Assembly (NCBI RefSeq): GCF_030546745.1
Contig: NZ_JAUOPD010000003.1
Location: forward strand, 186,001 to 250,000
Reading direction: 5' to 3'
Source: Thalassotalea sp. 1_MG-2023
Lineage (GTDB): Bacteria; Pseudomonadota; Gammaproteobacteria; Enterobacterales; Alteromonadaceae
Length of the DNA: 64,000 nt
The notes under the pieces were generated by a model that was given only the letters and a program-made list of their open reading frames with translations, did not search any database and was not told where the DNA came from. The position numbers and the translations under genes are program-made. Positions 8,104-18,851 of the stretch are shown here, in pieces. Each line of letters begins with the position of its first letter. Position 1 is the stretch's first letter.

Positions 8104-9885
8104 TTAACGGTTTATTGCTCGCCATTGCTGACTTAATGCTTCATCTTTTACCGTTAAACATACCCCTGTATCAGGTGAGTCAATAAAGCGAATAGCGTTT
8201 GTTATTAATTGGTCGTCTCTGAAAAAATGACAGTCAACGCGTTGATTCGCGGGTAAGTAATTTGCTAGCTGTTGAATACTCTTGTCGGTGATTTTTAAAT
8301 GATCAATAGCCACTAATACATCATTAACCGCGATACCTGCATTAGCTGCGGGCGAGTTTTCAATCACTTGAGTGATCTGCACACCAAGAGGAAGTGCTTT
8401 ATAGTGTGCTCCTATATATGGCGCATAGTTATGGTCTTCAGTGGTGTCGACACTATTAAGCTTGGAAAACTTACTTTTTGTGAAACTAATACCAACGTTG
8501 GCTAATAACGGAGCTATATCTACCGGAGATTTTGCTGTTAACAATTGGGTGAACACTTCGCTGATATCTTCACCACAAAGAATATTGGTGATGTTGATAA
8601 AATCTTCTTGCTCAGTGCCAATGCCTGGTCGGCCGAAATGTATCCATAACTCACGCATTAGTTGATCGAGTGAATACCGCTGGTTAGATTTTTCTCTGAT
8701 CGTTAAATCGAGCCACAAGGCGATAATTGCCCCCTTTGTGTAATAGCTGACAATATTATTAACAGCGTCAGGCCCTTGTTTATAAAACTTTGTCCAAGTA
8801 TAAAAACTTGACTCTGTAACACTCTGTTTGAATTGACCATTGCCACGGTTGACGCGTGTAATCGCTTTGCTCAGTATTTTTAAGTAATCGTCAAAAGAGA
8901 TAATACCGGCCCGATAAAGTGAAAAATCATCGTAATAAGAGGTAATACCTTCGTAAGCCCAAAGCTGATCGGTATAGCTTTCTTGATCTAATTGATAGGG
9001 TACAAAGGCTTTCGGTTTAATTCGGCAAACATTCCATGCGTGGAAATACTCATGGGAACATAAGGATAGAAAGGTTTTATAGTCATCACTGAGCTCGCCC
9101 TTTTGCTGAGGATTGGGTAAATCAAAACGACTTGCTTGCAAAATGGTTGAATTTTTATGTTCTAAACCGCCAAAGCCATTTTCTAACAAATGGGTGATAA
9201 ACCAGTATTCTTTGAAAGGGGCTTCACCAAATAAATCGATATGATGCTGACAAAGTTTTGCAACATCGTCTGCCATACGTTCTGTGTCACCATAATGCTT
9301 GCTGGTAAATACCATATGGTGGGTAACACCTTCTACGTCAAACTCAACACTTTCAAATGCGCCAATTGCAACCGGGCAATCGATTAATTCGGCGTAATTA
9401 TCAGCAATGTATTCACCAAAATGGTATTTTTCTGTGTTTTTAGCTCTTTGCATACCAGTGGCAACACGCCAATTGGGTTGGTTGGTGGGGGCTTCAATCA
9501 TTAACTGACATTGCTCATCTTTTAAGTTTTCAACGGCAAGAAACGTTGAACTACCGTTAAAAAAGCCTCGTTGATTGTCTAAATAGGCTGTTCTGACCGA
9601 TAAGTCGAATGCGAAGACTTGATAACTAATCGTTATGTTGCCGCCACAGCGAGCAAGTTGCCAACGCTGCTTATCAAGTGCTGTCAGTTCAATTGATTGG
9701 TTTTGTGCATTAGTAGCTGAAATTGCAATGATATTTTTAGCAAAGTCTCTGATCATGTAACTGCCAGGAAGCCATGCAGGCAATGACAAAAAGTAATCTT
9801 GATTTTGTTCAGCAGTAAAGGTTAGCGAAACATCGAATAAATGATGATTAACGTGGTTAGCGGCAATACGATATTTTATAGTCAT
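8104..9885 (-). CDS. M61-family metallopeptidase with C-terminal PDZ domain
   Basis: The 593-residue protein has the zinc motif HEYFH (His278, Glu279, His282) in SLCSHEYFHAWNVCRIKP, typical of M61 glycyl aminopeptidases, and an N-terminal beta-rich domain (FFNGSSTFLAV). The downstream WAYEGITSYYDD gives the third zinc ligand, Glu. A PDZ domain lies near ~480-565 (PLGVQITQVIENSPAANAGI). M61 enzymes remove N-terminal Gly or Ala from peptides. No clear signal peptide is visible, so it is probably cytoplasmic. The ATG at 9885 is the first good start. It lies 69 bases downstream of purU on the same strand, and cotranscription is possible. Confidence 0.9.
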   Translation of the reverse strand: MTIKYRIAANHVNHHLFDVSLTFTAEQNQDYFLSLPAWLPGSYMIRDFAKNIIAISATNAQNQSIELTALDKQRWQLARCGGNITISYQVFAFDLSVRTAYLDNQRGFFNGSSTFLAVENLKDEQCQLMIEAPTNQPNWRVATGMQRAKNTEKYHFGEYIADNYAELIDCPVAIGAFESVEFDVEGVTHHMVFTSKHYGDTERMADDVAKLCQHHIDLFGEAPFKEYWFITHLLENGFGGLEHKNSTILQASRFDLPNPQQKGELSDDYKTFLSLCSHEYFHAWNVCRIKPKAFVPYQLDQESYTDQLWAYEGITSYYDDFSLYRAGIISFDDYLKILSKAITRVNRGNGQFKQSVTESSFYTWTKFYKQGPDAVNNIVSYYTKGAIIALWLDLTIREKSNQRYSLDQLMRELWIHFGRPGIGTEQEDFINITNILCGEDISEVFTQLLTAKSPVDIAPLLANVGISFTKSKFSKLNSVDTTEDHNYAPYIGAHYKALPLGVQITQVIENSPAANAGIAVNDVLVAIDHLKITDKSIQQLANYLPANQRVDCHFFRDDQLITNAIRFIDSPDTGVCLTVKDEALSQQWRAINR

Positions 9886-9953
9886 GAGATAAATTGCAAA
9901 AAGGTTTTAGCACCGTTATACCTAAAACCTTTAAAAGATCAATAAAACCGCGA

Positions 9954-10814
9954 TTAAATTAGAATAACGGTTTTATCTTTGTTCAAACAAACGCGTTGTT
10001 CAGCATGCATTTTTACTGCATGACTAAGAGCGGTAGCTTCTAAATCATGACCCGCATGTACCATTTGTTCTATGGTGTATGTATGGTTAATGGGCTTTAC
10101 TTCTTGCACGATTATAGGGCCTTCGTCTAGATCAGCGGTAACATAATGCGCTGTTGCACCAATCACTTTTACGCCACGGGTATGCGCCTGATGATATGGC
10201 CGTGCACCTTTAAAACTGGGTAAAAAGGAATGATGAATATTAATCGCTTTGCCACGAAGTTTCGTACACATATCATCTGACAATATTTGCATATAGCGGG
10301 CTAAAATGAGTAAATCGCCGTGATATTGTTCGAAAATAGCCATCATTGCTGCTTCTTGTTCATGCTTTTTACCTGGCGTCATTGGCAGGTAGTGGTAATC
10401 AATACCGTGCCAATCAACCAATGATTTGCACTCTATATGGTTAGAAACAACCGCTACAATATTTACGGGTAATGCGCCTGCTTTCCATTTCGTCAGCAAA
10501 GACACTAAGCAGTGGTCATCTTTTGACACAGCAATGACAACGTTGGGTACATTGTTTTTTTCACGCAAGCGGTACTGTAAATTTAGTGGTGCAGCTAACT
10601 TTTCAATACCTTGAGCGAATTCTTCACTGCCAACCGTCATATGACGATCATCAAAGGCAATGCGTGAGAAAAAAGTTTCAGTATAAGGATCACTGTATTG
10701 AGACGTTTCAGTGATAAACGCGCCATGTTCAAATAAATTTTGTGCGACTTGCGCAAGTACGCCTGTCGTATCAGGACATTGCCAGGTCAGTATGTAATGG
10801 TTAGCGCTGCTCAT
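9954..10814 (-). CDS. purU: Formyltetrahydrofolate deformylase
   Basis: PurU hydrolyses 10-formyl-THF to THF and formate, balancing one-carbon pools and supplying formate to PurT. The 286-residue product has an N-terminal ACT domain (ILTWQCPDTTGVLAQVAQNLF) and a formyltransferase-fold catalytic domain. The catalytic Asn and His are in AINIHHSFLPSFKGARPY, and the Asp is in VHAGHDLEATALSHAV. I chose the ATG at 10814 because GGAGGTAAT directly precedes it; an ATG at 10832 would add six residues with no good ribosome site. The length matches E. coli PurU (280). Confidence 0.95.
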   Translation of the reverse strand: MSSANHYILTWQCPDTTGVLAQVAQNLFEHGAFITETSQYSDPYTETFFSRIAFDDRHMTVGSEEFAQGIEKLAAPLNLQYRLREKNNVPNVVIAVSKDDHCLVSLLTKWKAGALPVNIVAVVSNHIECKSLVDWHGIDYHYLPMTPGKKHEQEAAMMAIFEQYHGDLLILARYMQILSDDMCTKLRGKAINIHHSFLPSFKGARPYHQAHTRGVKVIGATAHYVTADLDEGPIIVQEVKPINHTYTIEQMVHAGHDLEATALSHAVKMHAEQRVCLNKDKTVILI

Positions 10815-11089
10815 ATTACCTCCGTGCTGCATGAATAATTAGTGTGCCAGTTTTTGTTTAGCTTGTATCAGAACTTTTTGTTGTTTGACTAGAAATACTC
10901 GGCATAAGAAGCTATGAACCTTTATTCATTAAGTTAGGCTAAGGATGGATTATTTAGTTTACAGATAAGGTTTTATATTTATTTTTCAGTTAGATAGCTT
11001 TCTATAGATGAAATTTTTTACATTGGACATTTTATCAAGCAATGGTAAGGTACTATGGTTGCTTAATAATAATAACAAGAGAATTAATT

Positions 11090-12973
11090 GTGTTTCCTTT
11101 AAAATTTGCCCATAAAATTATTGCTGTCACGGTATTTTTATTAATTTTAGCGTTAGCAGTATCAACCTCGATCAATTACTTTTCACTTAAACAAGATACA
11201 GAAGATAACTTAAATCGAGCCATCGATGAGATAGGTCATTCAGTTTCTGGCAATATCGCCAATTGGCTTAACGGTCGTCTACAAATTATTGAGGCGATAG
11301 CCGAAAACGCAACGTCAGATGACGACACCGACACTATGTTAACTGCAGTACAACAAGCAGTTAAGGCTGGAGATTTAAAAAATACTTATATAGGTGTCGA
11401 GGAAACAGGGCAATTTATTCTTGATGATTTAACTATCGAACTCCCTGCTGGTTTTGACGCTCGTCAACGTCCATGGTATTTATTAGCAAAATCACAAAGT
11501 ACGCCTTCATTTACTGAAACATATTTAGATGCCACGATAAACCAACAAGTGATTTCTGCGGTAGCGCCAATTTTTGAAAATGGCGCTTTTATTGGTGCTG
11601 CAGGTGGGGATATTTTTCTCAGCGATATTGCTGAAATACTTAATATGATCGACTTCTTAGATTTAGGTTATGCGTATTTAACTACCGCAGACGGCAAGAT
11701 ATTAAGCCACCCTAACAGCCAAATGATTAACAAATCAGTTAAAGATTTACTTAAATTACCTTCACTTCCAGCCTTTGATACTAAACTTAATGAATTTGGC
11801 GATAATATTGTCTCGTTCATCCCTATCGAAGGTGTAGCGTCTGTTAAATGGTATGTAGGTGTGGTGTTGGATCGTGAAAAGGCCTATAAGCCATTAATTT
11901 CATCACGTAATTCAGCCATTATTGTCGGTATTGCTAGTTTGATTATTTCAGTGTTGTTATTGCATTTCTTATTTAATCATTTAATGAAACCTATCTATCG
12001 TTTAAATGATGCAATCAAAGATATTTCGGAAGGTGATGGTGATTTAACACAGCGACTTTCTGTTGATAGCCAAGATGAAATTGGTCAACTATCAGCAAAC
12101 TTTAATAATTTCATTGCAACTGTACATGAAACTATGCAACGAGTGCATAGCTCTGCTGGCAGTCTTGAGCAACATATTGAACAAGTTAGAAGCAGTGCAC
12201 ATTTCGGTATTGATATGGCGCAACAGCAACTTAGCAGAGGGACGAATGTATCGAGTGCGATGACAGAGTTGAACAGTTCTTCTGGAGAAATTTCTATTAA
12301 TGCGGGTAATGCATCTGATCTAGCCTCAGCAATGCGCCAACAATCTCAACAAGGAATGGAAGCGCTCAATGAAAATATTCGTTCTATTGAGGCATTATCC
12401 AATACGATGGAAAGTTCTAGCGGTGATGTTGAAAAACTTCGTGCAGAAGCAAAAAATATTGCCAGTATTTTAGATGTGATTATGGGTGTAAGTTCACAAA
12501 CAAATTTATTAGCACTGAATGCAGCAATAGAAGCAGCGCGTGCAGGAGAAGCAGGCCGAGGTTTTGCTGTCGTTGCCGATGAAGTACGTCAGTTAGCCCA
12601 GCGAACACAAGAGGCGGCGACTGAAATTGAAAATATGATAGAAACCTTACAGCAAGGCACTGTATCTGTAGTGAGTTCGATGGAGCAAAGCCAACAAAAT
12701 AGTAGTTCCAGTGTCGAAAAAGCGAACATTGCAGATGAACGTATGCAAGCAATCGTTAATTCATTACAAAATGTTGATAATGAGAATCATGCTGTTGCCG
12801 AGGCAACCAAACAACAAAGTGATGTTATTAAGTCGATTGATGAGGACATTTTGCAGTTAATGGAATTAAATAAGCAAGGTGAAGAATATCTTCAACAGAC
12901 TCATCAAGCATGTGATAGTTTGCAAGCTGAGTTTAGCAGTTTAAATGCACTTGTTGGTAAGTTTAAAGTTTAA
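11090..12973 (+). CDS. Methyl-accepting chemotaxis protein with dCache-type sensor
   Basis: This transmembrane chemoreceptor has 627 residues from a GTG at 11090 preceded by AAGAGAAT; an ATG at 11042 adds 16 residues but lacks a ribosome site. A first membrane helix near the N-terminus is followed by a ~240-residue periplasmic double-Cache sensor ([23 protein letters not shown]), a second helix ([20 protein letters not shown]), a HAMP domain ([17 protein letters not shown]) and the signalling coiled coil. The conserved hairpin tip is [35 protein letters not shown]. There is no C-terminal NWETF-type CheR tether. The ligand is unknown; dCache domains often bind amino acids or amines. Confidence 0.93.
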   Translation: MFPLKFAHKIIAVTVFLLILALAVSTSINYFSLKQDTEDNLNRAIDEIGHSVSGNIANWLNGRLQIIEAIAENATSDDDTDTMLTAVQQAVKAGDLKNTYIGVEETGQFILDDLTIELPAGFDARQRPWYLLAKSQSTPSFTETYLDATINQQVISAVAPIFENGAFIGAAGGDIFLSDIAEILNMIDFLDLGYAYLTTADGKILSHPNSQMINKSVKDLLKLPSLPAFDTKLNEFGDNIVSFIPIEGVASVKWYVGVVLDREKAYKPLISSRNSAIIVGIASLIISVLLLHFLFNHLMKPIYRLNDAIKDISEGDGDLTQRLSVDSQDEIGQLSANFNNFIATVHETMQRVHSSAGSLEQHIEQVRSSAHFGIDMAQQQLSRGTNVSSAMTELNSSSGEISINAGNASDLASAMRQQSQQGMEALNENIRSIEALSNTMESSSGDVEKLRAEAKNIASILDVIMGVSSQTNLLALNAAIEAARAGEAGRGFAVVADEVRQLAQRTQEAATEIENMIETLQQGTVSVVSSMEQSQQNSSSSVEKANIADERMQAIVNSLQNVDNENHAVAEATKQQSDVIKSIDEDILQLMELNKQGEEYLQQTHQACDSLQAEFSSLNALVGKFKV

Positions 12974-13053
12974 TAGATTGGCTGTTAACCCAAAACCAAC
13001 CCTTTTAGTCTCTATTGTTTAAAGTGAGTGAACTTTGGATTTTTTGATTGCAG

Positions 13054-15969
13054 TTAATAGCCCTTTTGCTTTTCTATCTTCATCGCCTGTAGGGCACGAT
13101 ACGCATGGTTCATTTTATTGGTGATTTCTTCTTGTGGGCAAGGTTTTGCCATATAATCATTAAAGCCTGCATTTAAACACTTCTCTGCCGCACCACTTAG
13201 TGCATCAGCAGTCACAGCGATCAACCAAATAGGATGATTGTTTTGTTGATTAATCGCTTTAACTAATTCAAAGCCATCCATATTTGGCATATGACAATCA
13301 GAAATAATAATGTCGTAGGGTGATTTTTTATGCTTTTCGAGCGCTTGAACTCCATCGTAGGCGATGTCAGCTTCTATACCTAAACGAGAAAGTTGTGCGC
13401 AAAGTACCTTAACATTCACTAAATTATCTTCTGCAACGAGTACTTTGAAATCACTAAACCTATTATCTGTAGGTTCATTGACTACACGGCTATTCTTACG
13501 TCTGTCTTTGGTTTCACGTTTAAATTTTGCTTGTTTTAAATATAAGGTAAAATAAAACTCACTTCCTTCTCCAAGTGTAGACTGTACTGCTATTTCACCG
13601 TTCATAGAGTCGATAATTTCTTTGCAGATACTTAGCCCTAAACCAGTACCACCAAACTTTCGAGTGATATCAGTGTCTGCCTGAGTAAAAGGAGAAAATA
13701 ACAAGCGCTGGTTTTGCTCAGAAATACCAATGCCTGTATCTTTAACTGAGATGCGTATCTGGTCATAAATGTCTGTTTCTTGAATGTCTTGACCGATTTG
13801 TTCAACGGTGACGGTGATGCAGCCTTTGTCAGTGAATTTTATCGCGTTACTGATCAAATTGTTTAGCACTTGATTTAATCGAGTTGGGTCAGTGAAGTAA
13901 CTGTGAGTAATGTTTTCATCAATGTTAAGCTTCAAACGTAAATTTCTTTCAGTTTTAATATGATGGAAGCTTTTTAATAAGTTTTTTGTCAATAAATGTA
14001 GATTAACAGGTACTGATTCTAAGGTTAACTTACCAGCGTCCATTTTAGAAAAGTCAAGTACGTCGTTTAATAGTGCTAATAAATGCCGTGCTGAGCCTTC
14101 TAAGGTATCAAGTAACTCGCTTTGTTCTTTATTTAACGCAGTAAAAGATAGCGCTTCTGCCATACCCAGTACGCCATTCATTGGTGTACGTATTTCATGA
14201 CTCATTCTCGCGAGAAAGTTAATTTTTGCTTGAGCAGAACGTTCTGCTTCAGCTCTTGCTGCTTCTGCAATGGCTAGTGCATGTTCAATTTTCTTTTGTG
14301 CAATTTTACGCACTTGTAGTTGTCGGAAATAGACCCAAAATATAATCAACGCGATTAATAAAATGGCAAAAAAAACATAACTTGCCTGACGGTAAGCATC
14401 AGCCACTTTACCTTGCACATCAGCCACGGGAAAAGCGGTTTGGCTCCACTTATTGTAAAGCGCATCTAATTCATCGGCAGATATTTCATTTAATGATTTG
14501 TTGATTAAAGAGATCAGCATATGGTTTTGCGGCGTAGTCGCAAATGCAATTTGGGCATCTGGGCGAAAATCTGACAACGGGATAGAGGTTAAATTAGCAT
14601 GCCCATGTTGCTTTATGGTTGCAGCCGCCAATAGTGAGCGGCCGATGAATAAACTTGTTTCACCTTTGGCAACTGATGCAATAGCATCATCGATGGTTCT
14701 ATAAGTGATAAATTTTGCTTTAGGAAAGTGTGCTTTAATGTCTTGCGATATGGCGAACATTTCAACCAAGGCAATGGTATGGTTATTTGCATCAGTCAGT
14801 TGAGTAAACTCTGAAATATCTGGGTTATAAATACCGCTATAGTGTGCATCAAGAAATGGCTGGCTGAAAATGTAGCGCTTTGATAATTCTTCATCAATCT
14901 CAAAAAAAGGAAATAATTGCGTTGTATTACTATTAACGCTTTTAAATACACCCAAATAATTTTCATACCTGACGGGCGTAAATACAATACCTAACTTCTT
15001 GGAAATCATATTAAGTAAATCTATTGAATAACCACGATCGGTAATATTGGCGTGATTACGCGTAATAATAAAAGGAGAAATCCCAGTTTTAGGCACCGGT
15101 ATGTGTATGGTGTTATGGTTAATAATAAAGTGTTTTTCAGTTTCGCTCAGCGGTGTGACATAACTGCCCAACAATAATGAAAAGTTACTCTGTTCGGTTA
15201 ATAGGTATTTTTCACTCCAGATGTCAGCTTGGGCAAGGCTTATTTGACGAATACTATCGTTGATAATATACATGAGTTCGCGGTCTGCTTTGCGGGTTGC
15301 GAAATGCAACGTCATCTCAGGTACTTCATTTTGATTCACATAAAACATTTCATTAATGTTGCGTTCTGCTAAGGCCTTCTCTAACAACCAAGGATGAATA
15401 GAGTAAAGTACATCAAATTTCTGATATTGCTTCACTAATGCATCAACGTTATCAAAATAGGTAATGTTAATATGCTCAGGTAAATAGTTAAGGGCAGCAT
15501 GGCTAGGATCATGAATGGCAACTTGCGTGTTTTTCTTTAACTTTTTATATTGATTGCGAAACACGCGTTGTTTAAATTTCGCGTAGGGAATGCTGTATAA
15601 AAATTCTGATAACTTGGGTTCAAGGATATTAATCGCAATAATATCTATTGTGTTGTTGTTGAGTTGTTCAATTGCTTCTTTGCCAGAAAGCATGGAAAAC
15701 TGAACCTGTTTTTGGTGATCTAAAGCCCATATTTGCCAGAACTCTTTGAGAAAAGATATCAACGCTTGCATGCGTTCTTGTGATGCTGAGTCAATACTTT
15801 TTTGGTCAGGTAATGCGATACGAATAGTATTTCGTTGTGATAATGGTTGTGCTTCTTGTACGTATGTAGCACCTACTTTTATTGGTAACATCATCGTTGT
15901 CAGTAATAATAATATTACGTTAAGGCGTAGCGTTGTGCACCAATGACATTTGTCCTTAAATTTGAACAC
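13054..15969 (-). CDS. Hybrid sensor histidine kinase with two SBP_bac_3 sensor domains
   Basis: The order is signal peptide, two periplasmic family-3 solute-binding domains in tandem (about 45-260 and 270-510), a membrane helix (YVFFAILLIALIIFWVYF), coiled coil, HisKA with phospho-acceptor His591 in MSHEIRTPMNG, HATPase_c (NLISNAIKFTDKG, DTGIGI, FGGTGLGLSI) and a receiver domain with phospho-acceptor Asp891 in IIISDCHMPNMDG. I chose a GTG at 15969 (971 residues) because AAGGA lies six bases upstream; an upstream start at 16026 is possible. The layout resembles BvgS/EvgS-type kinases without PAS or Hpt, so the phosphate probably passes to a separate Hpt protein. No cognate regulator lies nearby. 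Confidence 0.9.
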   Translation of the reverse strand: MFKFKDKCHWCTTLRLNVILLLLTTMMLPIKVGATYVQEAQPLSQRNTIRIALPDQKSIDSASQERMQALISFLKEFWQIWALDHQKQVQFSMLSGKEAIEQLNNNTIDIIAINILEPKLSEFLYSIPYAKFKQRVFRNQYKKLKKNTQVAIHDPSHAALNYLPEHINITYFDNVDALVKQYQKFDVLYSIHPWLLEKALAERNINEMFYVNQNEVPEMTLHFATRKADRELMYIINDSIRQISLAQADIWSEKYLLTEQSNFSLLLGSYVTPLSETEKHFIINHNTIHIPVPKTGISPFIITRNHANITDRGYSIDLLNMISKKLGIVFTPVRYENYLGVFKSVNSNTTQLFPFFEIDEELSKRYIFSQPFLDAHYSGIYNPDISEFTQLTDANNHTIALVEMFAISQDIKAHFPKAKFITYRTIDDAIASVAKGETSLFIGRSLLAAATIKQHGHANLTSIPLSDFRPDAQIAFATTPQNHMLISLINKSLNEISADELDALYNKWSQTAFPVADVQGKVADAYRQASYVFFAILLIALIIFWVYFRQLQVRKIAQKKIEHALAIAEAARAEAERSAQAKINFLARMSHEIRTPMNGVLGMAEALSFTALNKEQSELLDTLEGSARHLLALLNDVLDFSKMDAGKLTLESVPVNLHLLTKNLLKSFHHIKTERNLRLKLNIDENITHSYFTDPTRLNQVLNNLISNAIKFTDKGCITVTVEQIGQDIQETDIYDQIRISVKDTGIGISEQNQRLLFSPFTQADTDITRKFGGTGLGLSICKEIIDSMNGEIAVQSTLGEGSEFYFTLYLKQAKFKRETKDRRKNSRVVNEPTDNRFSDFKVLVAEDNLVNVKVLCAQLSRLGIEADIAYDGVQALEKHKKSPYDIIISDCHMPNMDGFELVKAINQQNNHPIWLIAVTADALSGAAEKCLNAGFNDYMAKPCPQEEITNKMNHAYRALQAMKIEKQKGY

Positions 15970-16213
15970 ATATATCCTTAAATTTTCACGAAATGATAAA
16001 TACAATAGAGGCAGTACGTTAACCATATGGGATCAGCTAAATTCTAGCAAATATTATTTGTGGTAAAATGTTAAAGCAACGTTATAGCGGCACGTGTAAT
16101 AACGACTGCGGTTAGACATTAGTCGTAATTTCACGGGTTTCCAGCGATTTTGTCATAAATGTTTTCACCAAACGGCTACAATACGCAATATATTCTATTT
16201 TTTGAGAGATGTT

Positions 16214-16651
16214 ATGTTTATTAGTCGCGCATTAGCAATATTCTTCTTGGTATTTACCCTTTCAGCTTGTCAGCAAGAGCAACGTGACGAAAACCTTAGT
16301 TTACCGGTTGAAACGTTGAAAAATGTTCGATGGCAGCTTGAATCAGCACAAGGTTTTTCACTGCCAAATAAAACAGAACTTATACCGTTTATAGAGTTTA
16401 TCGAAACAGGAAAGGTATCAGGTTTTACAGGTTGTAACCGTTTTCAAGGCGGCGTGAACATAGATGATTCAACGATACAATTTGCACCACTTGCTATGAG
16501 CAAGCGGTATTGCATGGAAACGGCTGAGATTGAGTCGTTATTTGTACAAGCGCTTGAACAAGTAGCCCAAGGTCATATTACCGAGAACACACTCACGTTT
16601 TATGATCAAAACGATAAGGCAGTATTAACGTTTGTTGGTCAGTCACGATAA
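16214..16651 (+). CDS. META/HslJ-domain lipoprotein
   Basis: The 145-residue product has a lipoprotein signal peptide ending in the lipobox LSAC, and a META domain marked by WQLESAQG, FIEFIETGKVSGFTGCNRFQGGV and MSKRYCMETAEIESLF. META/HslJ proteins are outer-membrane lipoproteins associated with heat or novobiocin resistance in E. coli; the biochemical role is unknown. The two Cys in GCNRF and RYCME are conserved in the family. The ATG at 16214 is preceded by GAGAG; an in-frame TTG at 16202 is less likely. It is convergent with pyrE and shares the hairpin between them. Confidence 0.85.
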   Translation: MFISRALAIFFLVFTLSACQQEQRDENLSLPVETLKNVRWQLESAQGFSLPNKTELIPFIEFIETGKVSGFTGCNRFQGGVNIDDSTIQFAPLAMSKRYCMETAEIESLFVQALEQVAQGHITENTLTFYDQNDKAVLTFVGQSR

Positions 16652-16699
16652 AGTACGTAAAATTAACCTATTAATATCATTGGAATTAACTCATATTAA

Positions 16700-16724
16700 A
16701 AAGCCAGCAATCAATGCTGGCTTT
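16700..16724 (-). terminator. Intrinsic terminator of rph-pyrE
   Basis: AGCCAGCA (16702-16709) pairs with TGCTGGCT (16715-16722). The minus strand continues TTTTTAATA. It lies 27 bases beyond the pyrE stop and may also serve the convergent lipoprotein gene. Confidence 0.8.
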
Positions 16725-16750
16725 GTGAAAACAGTGATTTAAGCTGGCAG

Positions 16751-17392
16751 CTAAATTCCGTATTGACTACGGTACGCTTTAATCGCGTTTAAGCTTTCTT
16801 CTTGCCCTGTTTGTTCTTCCAAGTATTGAATCAAATCACCTAAGGTTACAATTGAGATAACTTGAGTTGAAAAATCACGCTCAACTTCCTGAATGGCTGA
16901 CAGGTCCCCGTTCCCCTTTTCTTGGCGATCTAAGGCAATTAATACACCTGATAATTCAGCGCCATGTGTTTTGATAATTTCCATCGATTCACGAATTGCA
17001 GTACCGGCGGTAATAACATCATCAACAAGCATAATTTTACCTTGAAGCGGTGAGCCCACTAAACTGCCACCTTCACCATGTGTTTTTGCTTCTTTTCGGT
17101 TAAAGCAATAGGGTACGTCTTGCCCGTGATGATCAGCCAACGCTACAGCAGTTGTTGTGGCAATGGGAATGCCTTTATATGCAGGACCAAATAATAAATC
17201 ATATTCAATATTTGCATCTGCAAGTGCCGAGGCATAGAAACGGCCTAAACGGGCTAAATCTCCGCCAGTGTTAAACAGGCCTGCATTAAAAAAATAAGGG
17301 CTTGTTCGACCAGACTTTAAGGTAAATTCGCCAAAACGTAATACCTGTTTTTCTAAGGCAAACGCAATAAATTCACGTTGGTAATCTTTCAT
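16751..17392 (-). CDS. pyrE: Orotate phosphoribosyltransferase
   Basis: PyrE makes OMP from orotate and PRPP in pyrimidine synthesis. The product has 213 residues, the same as E. coli PyrE. The PRPP-binding loop is [18 protein letters not shown]. The N-terminal [37 protein letters not shown] is characteristic. The start is the ATG at 17392 with AAGGAG upstream. It lies 12 bases after the rph stop, as in the enterobacterial rph-pyrE operon, and a terminator follows. No pyrE attenuator hairpin was seen in the short intergenic space. Confidence 0.97.
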   Translation of the reverse strand: MKDYQREFIAFALEKQVLRFGEFTLKSGRTSPYFFNAGLFNTGGDLARLGRFYASALADANIEYDLLFGPAYKGIPIATTTAVALADHHGQDVPYCFNRKEAKTHGEGGSLVGSPLQGKIMLVDDVITAGTAIRESMEIIKTHGAELSGVLIALDRQEKGNGDLSAIQEVERDFSTQVISIVTLGDLIQYLEEQTGQEESLNAIKAYRSQYGI

Positions 17393-17404
17393 CAACGTTT
17401 CTCC

Positions 17405-18118
17405 TTAACTTAATGCCGCTTTTTGAGCATCAAATAGCTCACTTGTTGCGTGCTTAGCTAACGTCATCATTTGTTGCATTTCATCGAAAGAAAACGGTTC
17501 TTCTTCGGCTGTGCCCTGTACTTCGATTAACTTGCCGGTATCAGACATAACAACATTCATGTCTGTATCTGCAGCTGAATCTTCTGGGTAATCTAAATCT
17601 GCAACTGGCTCACCTTGATAAATACCCACTGATATAGCAGCAATCATGTGTTTTAAAGGGTTAGTGCTAATAATGTCTTTAGCGCGCATATAATTAAGCG
17701 CATCAACTAATGCAACGCAAGCACCTGTGATCGATGCTGTACGAGTACCGCCATCTGCTTGAATAACGTCACAATCAATAGTGATGGTGTTTTCGCCAAG
17801 TGCTTGCAAATCAACTGCTGCACGTAACGAACGAGCAATTAATCGAGAAATTTCTAATGTTCTACCGCTTTGCTTACCGCTAGCTGCTTCACGGCGCATA
17901 CGTGTATGAGTTGAGCGCGGCAACATGCCATATTCAGCAGTTACCCAGCCTTTGCCTTGACCTTTAAGGAAACGAGGAACGCCTTCATCGACAGAAGCGG
18001 TACAAATTACTTTGGTATCGCCAAATTCAATAAGAATCGAGCCTTCAGCATGAGCGGTAAATTGGCGTGTAATCGTGACCGGTCGAATTTGGCCGGGAGT
18101 TCTTCCACTAGGACGCAT
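17405..18118 (-). CDS. rph: Ribonuclease PH
   Basis: RNase PH is a phosphorolytic 3'-5' exoribonuclease that trims tRNA 3' ends. The 237-residue product matches the usual length (238). [20 protein letters not shown] at the N-terminus, [18 protein letters not shown] and [20 protein letters not shown] are hallmark stretches of the catalytic core. It heads the rph-pyrE operon. In many gammaproteobacteria the divergent neighbour is yicC; here yicC is 20.6 kb away, with an accessory block between. Confidence 0.97.
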   Translation of the reverse strand: MRPSGRTPGQIRPVTITRQFTAHAEGSILIEFGDTKVICTASVDEGVPRFLKGQGKGWVTAEYGMLPRSTHTRMRREAASGKQSGRTLEISRLIARSLRAAVDLQALGENTITIDCDVIQADGGTRTASITGACVALVDALNYMRAKDIISTNPLKHMIAAISVGIYQGEPVADLDYPEDSAADTDMNVVMSDTGKLIEVQGTAEEEPFSFDEMQQMMTLAKHATSELFDAQKAALS

Positions 18119-18326
18119 AGATTATTTCCTGTTTGATCAAATGACGCGGCAATTATAAGTGTTAGTGACACATTTTGACACCGCAATTGGTGAGTAATTA
18201 TAACAAATTTAGCAATAGGGTTACGTAATTGCGAAAGCAGGCTGAACACGCTAGCATCAAATAATGAAAGAAAGCTAAGCAAGCTTGGGTCTTAATGATT
18301 ATTGATGATAGAAGATTTGAAAGAAT

Positions 18327-18851
18327 ATGCTAAAGATGTTGCAAGTAATACTGATCACCCTTGGCAGTAGTTTAGCCATCCATCCAGTGCTTGCGCAGGA
18401 AAAAATTAATCTACCTGCTTATAGCCAAGCGTATGATGAATCAAGAAACCCTTTTGATGATGCCCGCGCCGCTATTGTGTTAGCAAGTAAAACCCAACGT
18501 AACATCTTAATTGAGATTGGTGGAAACTGGTGTGTGTGGTGCCAGAAAATGGAGGTGTTCTTAACAAAAAATCCAGACGTTAATAACGCATTACACCAAG
18601 CATTTGTTCTATTAAAAATTAATGTTAGTGAACATAATGATAACCATGATTTTCTAAAGTCCCTTCCGCCAGTGGTTGGTTATCCGCATATTTTTGTGTC
18701 GACTAATACAGGGAAAGTAATGCTGTCAAAAGAAACCGGGGAGTTTATTGATGAAAATGGCGAACATTCGCGTAACGCTTGGCTCATGTTTATTGAAAAG
18801 TGGCAGATGAGCCAAAATTCAGAAAACTTAACAAGGATATCTGCAGAGTGA
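18327..18851 (+). CDS. Periplasmic thioredoxin-fold protein (CxxC)
   Basis: The product has 174 residues with a signal peptide (to about HPVLAQ), then a thioredoxin-like domain with the redox motif CVWC in IEIGGNWCVWCQKM and the cis-Pro region VVGYPHIFV. This fits the thioredoxin_7/DUF255-like family of secreted disulfide proteins. It overlaps the next gene by four bases (GTGA), so it is likely translationally coupled to the gluconate-dehydrogenase-subunit-3-like protein. A role in oxidative folding or maturation of the dehydrogenase partners is an inference from the operon. Confidence 0.8.
   Translation: MLKMLQVILITLGSSLAIHPVLAQEKINLPAYSQAYDESRNPFDDARAAIVLASKTQRNILIEIGGNWCVWCQKMEVFLTKNPDVNNALHQAFVLLKINVSEHNDNHDFLKSLPPVVGYPHIFVSTNTGKVMLSKETGEFIDENGEHSRNAWLMFIEKWQMSQNSENLTRISAE

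Noticed and set aside
16150-16190. TTGTCA ... TACAAT as a promoter for the META lipoprotein gene
   Set aside because: Spacer is about 21 bases, longer than the 16-18 expected; not called.
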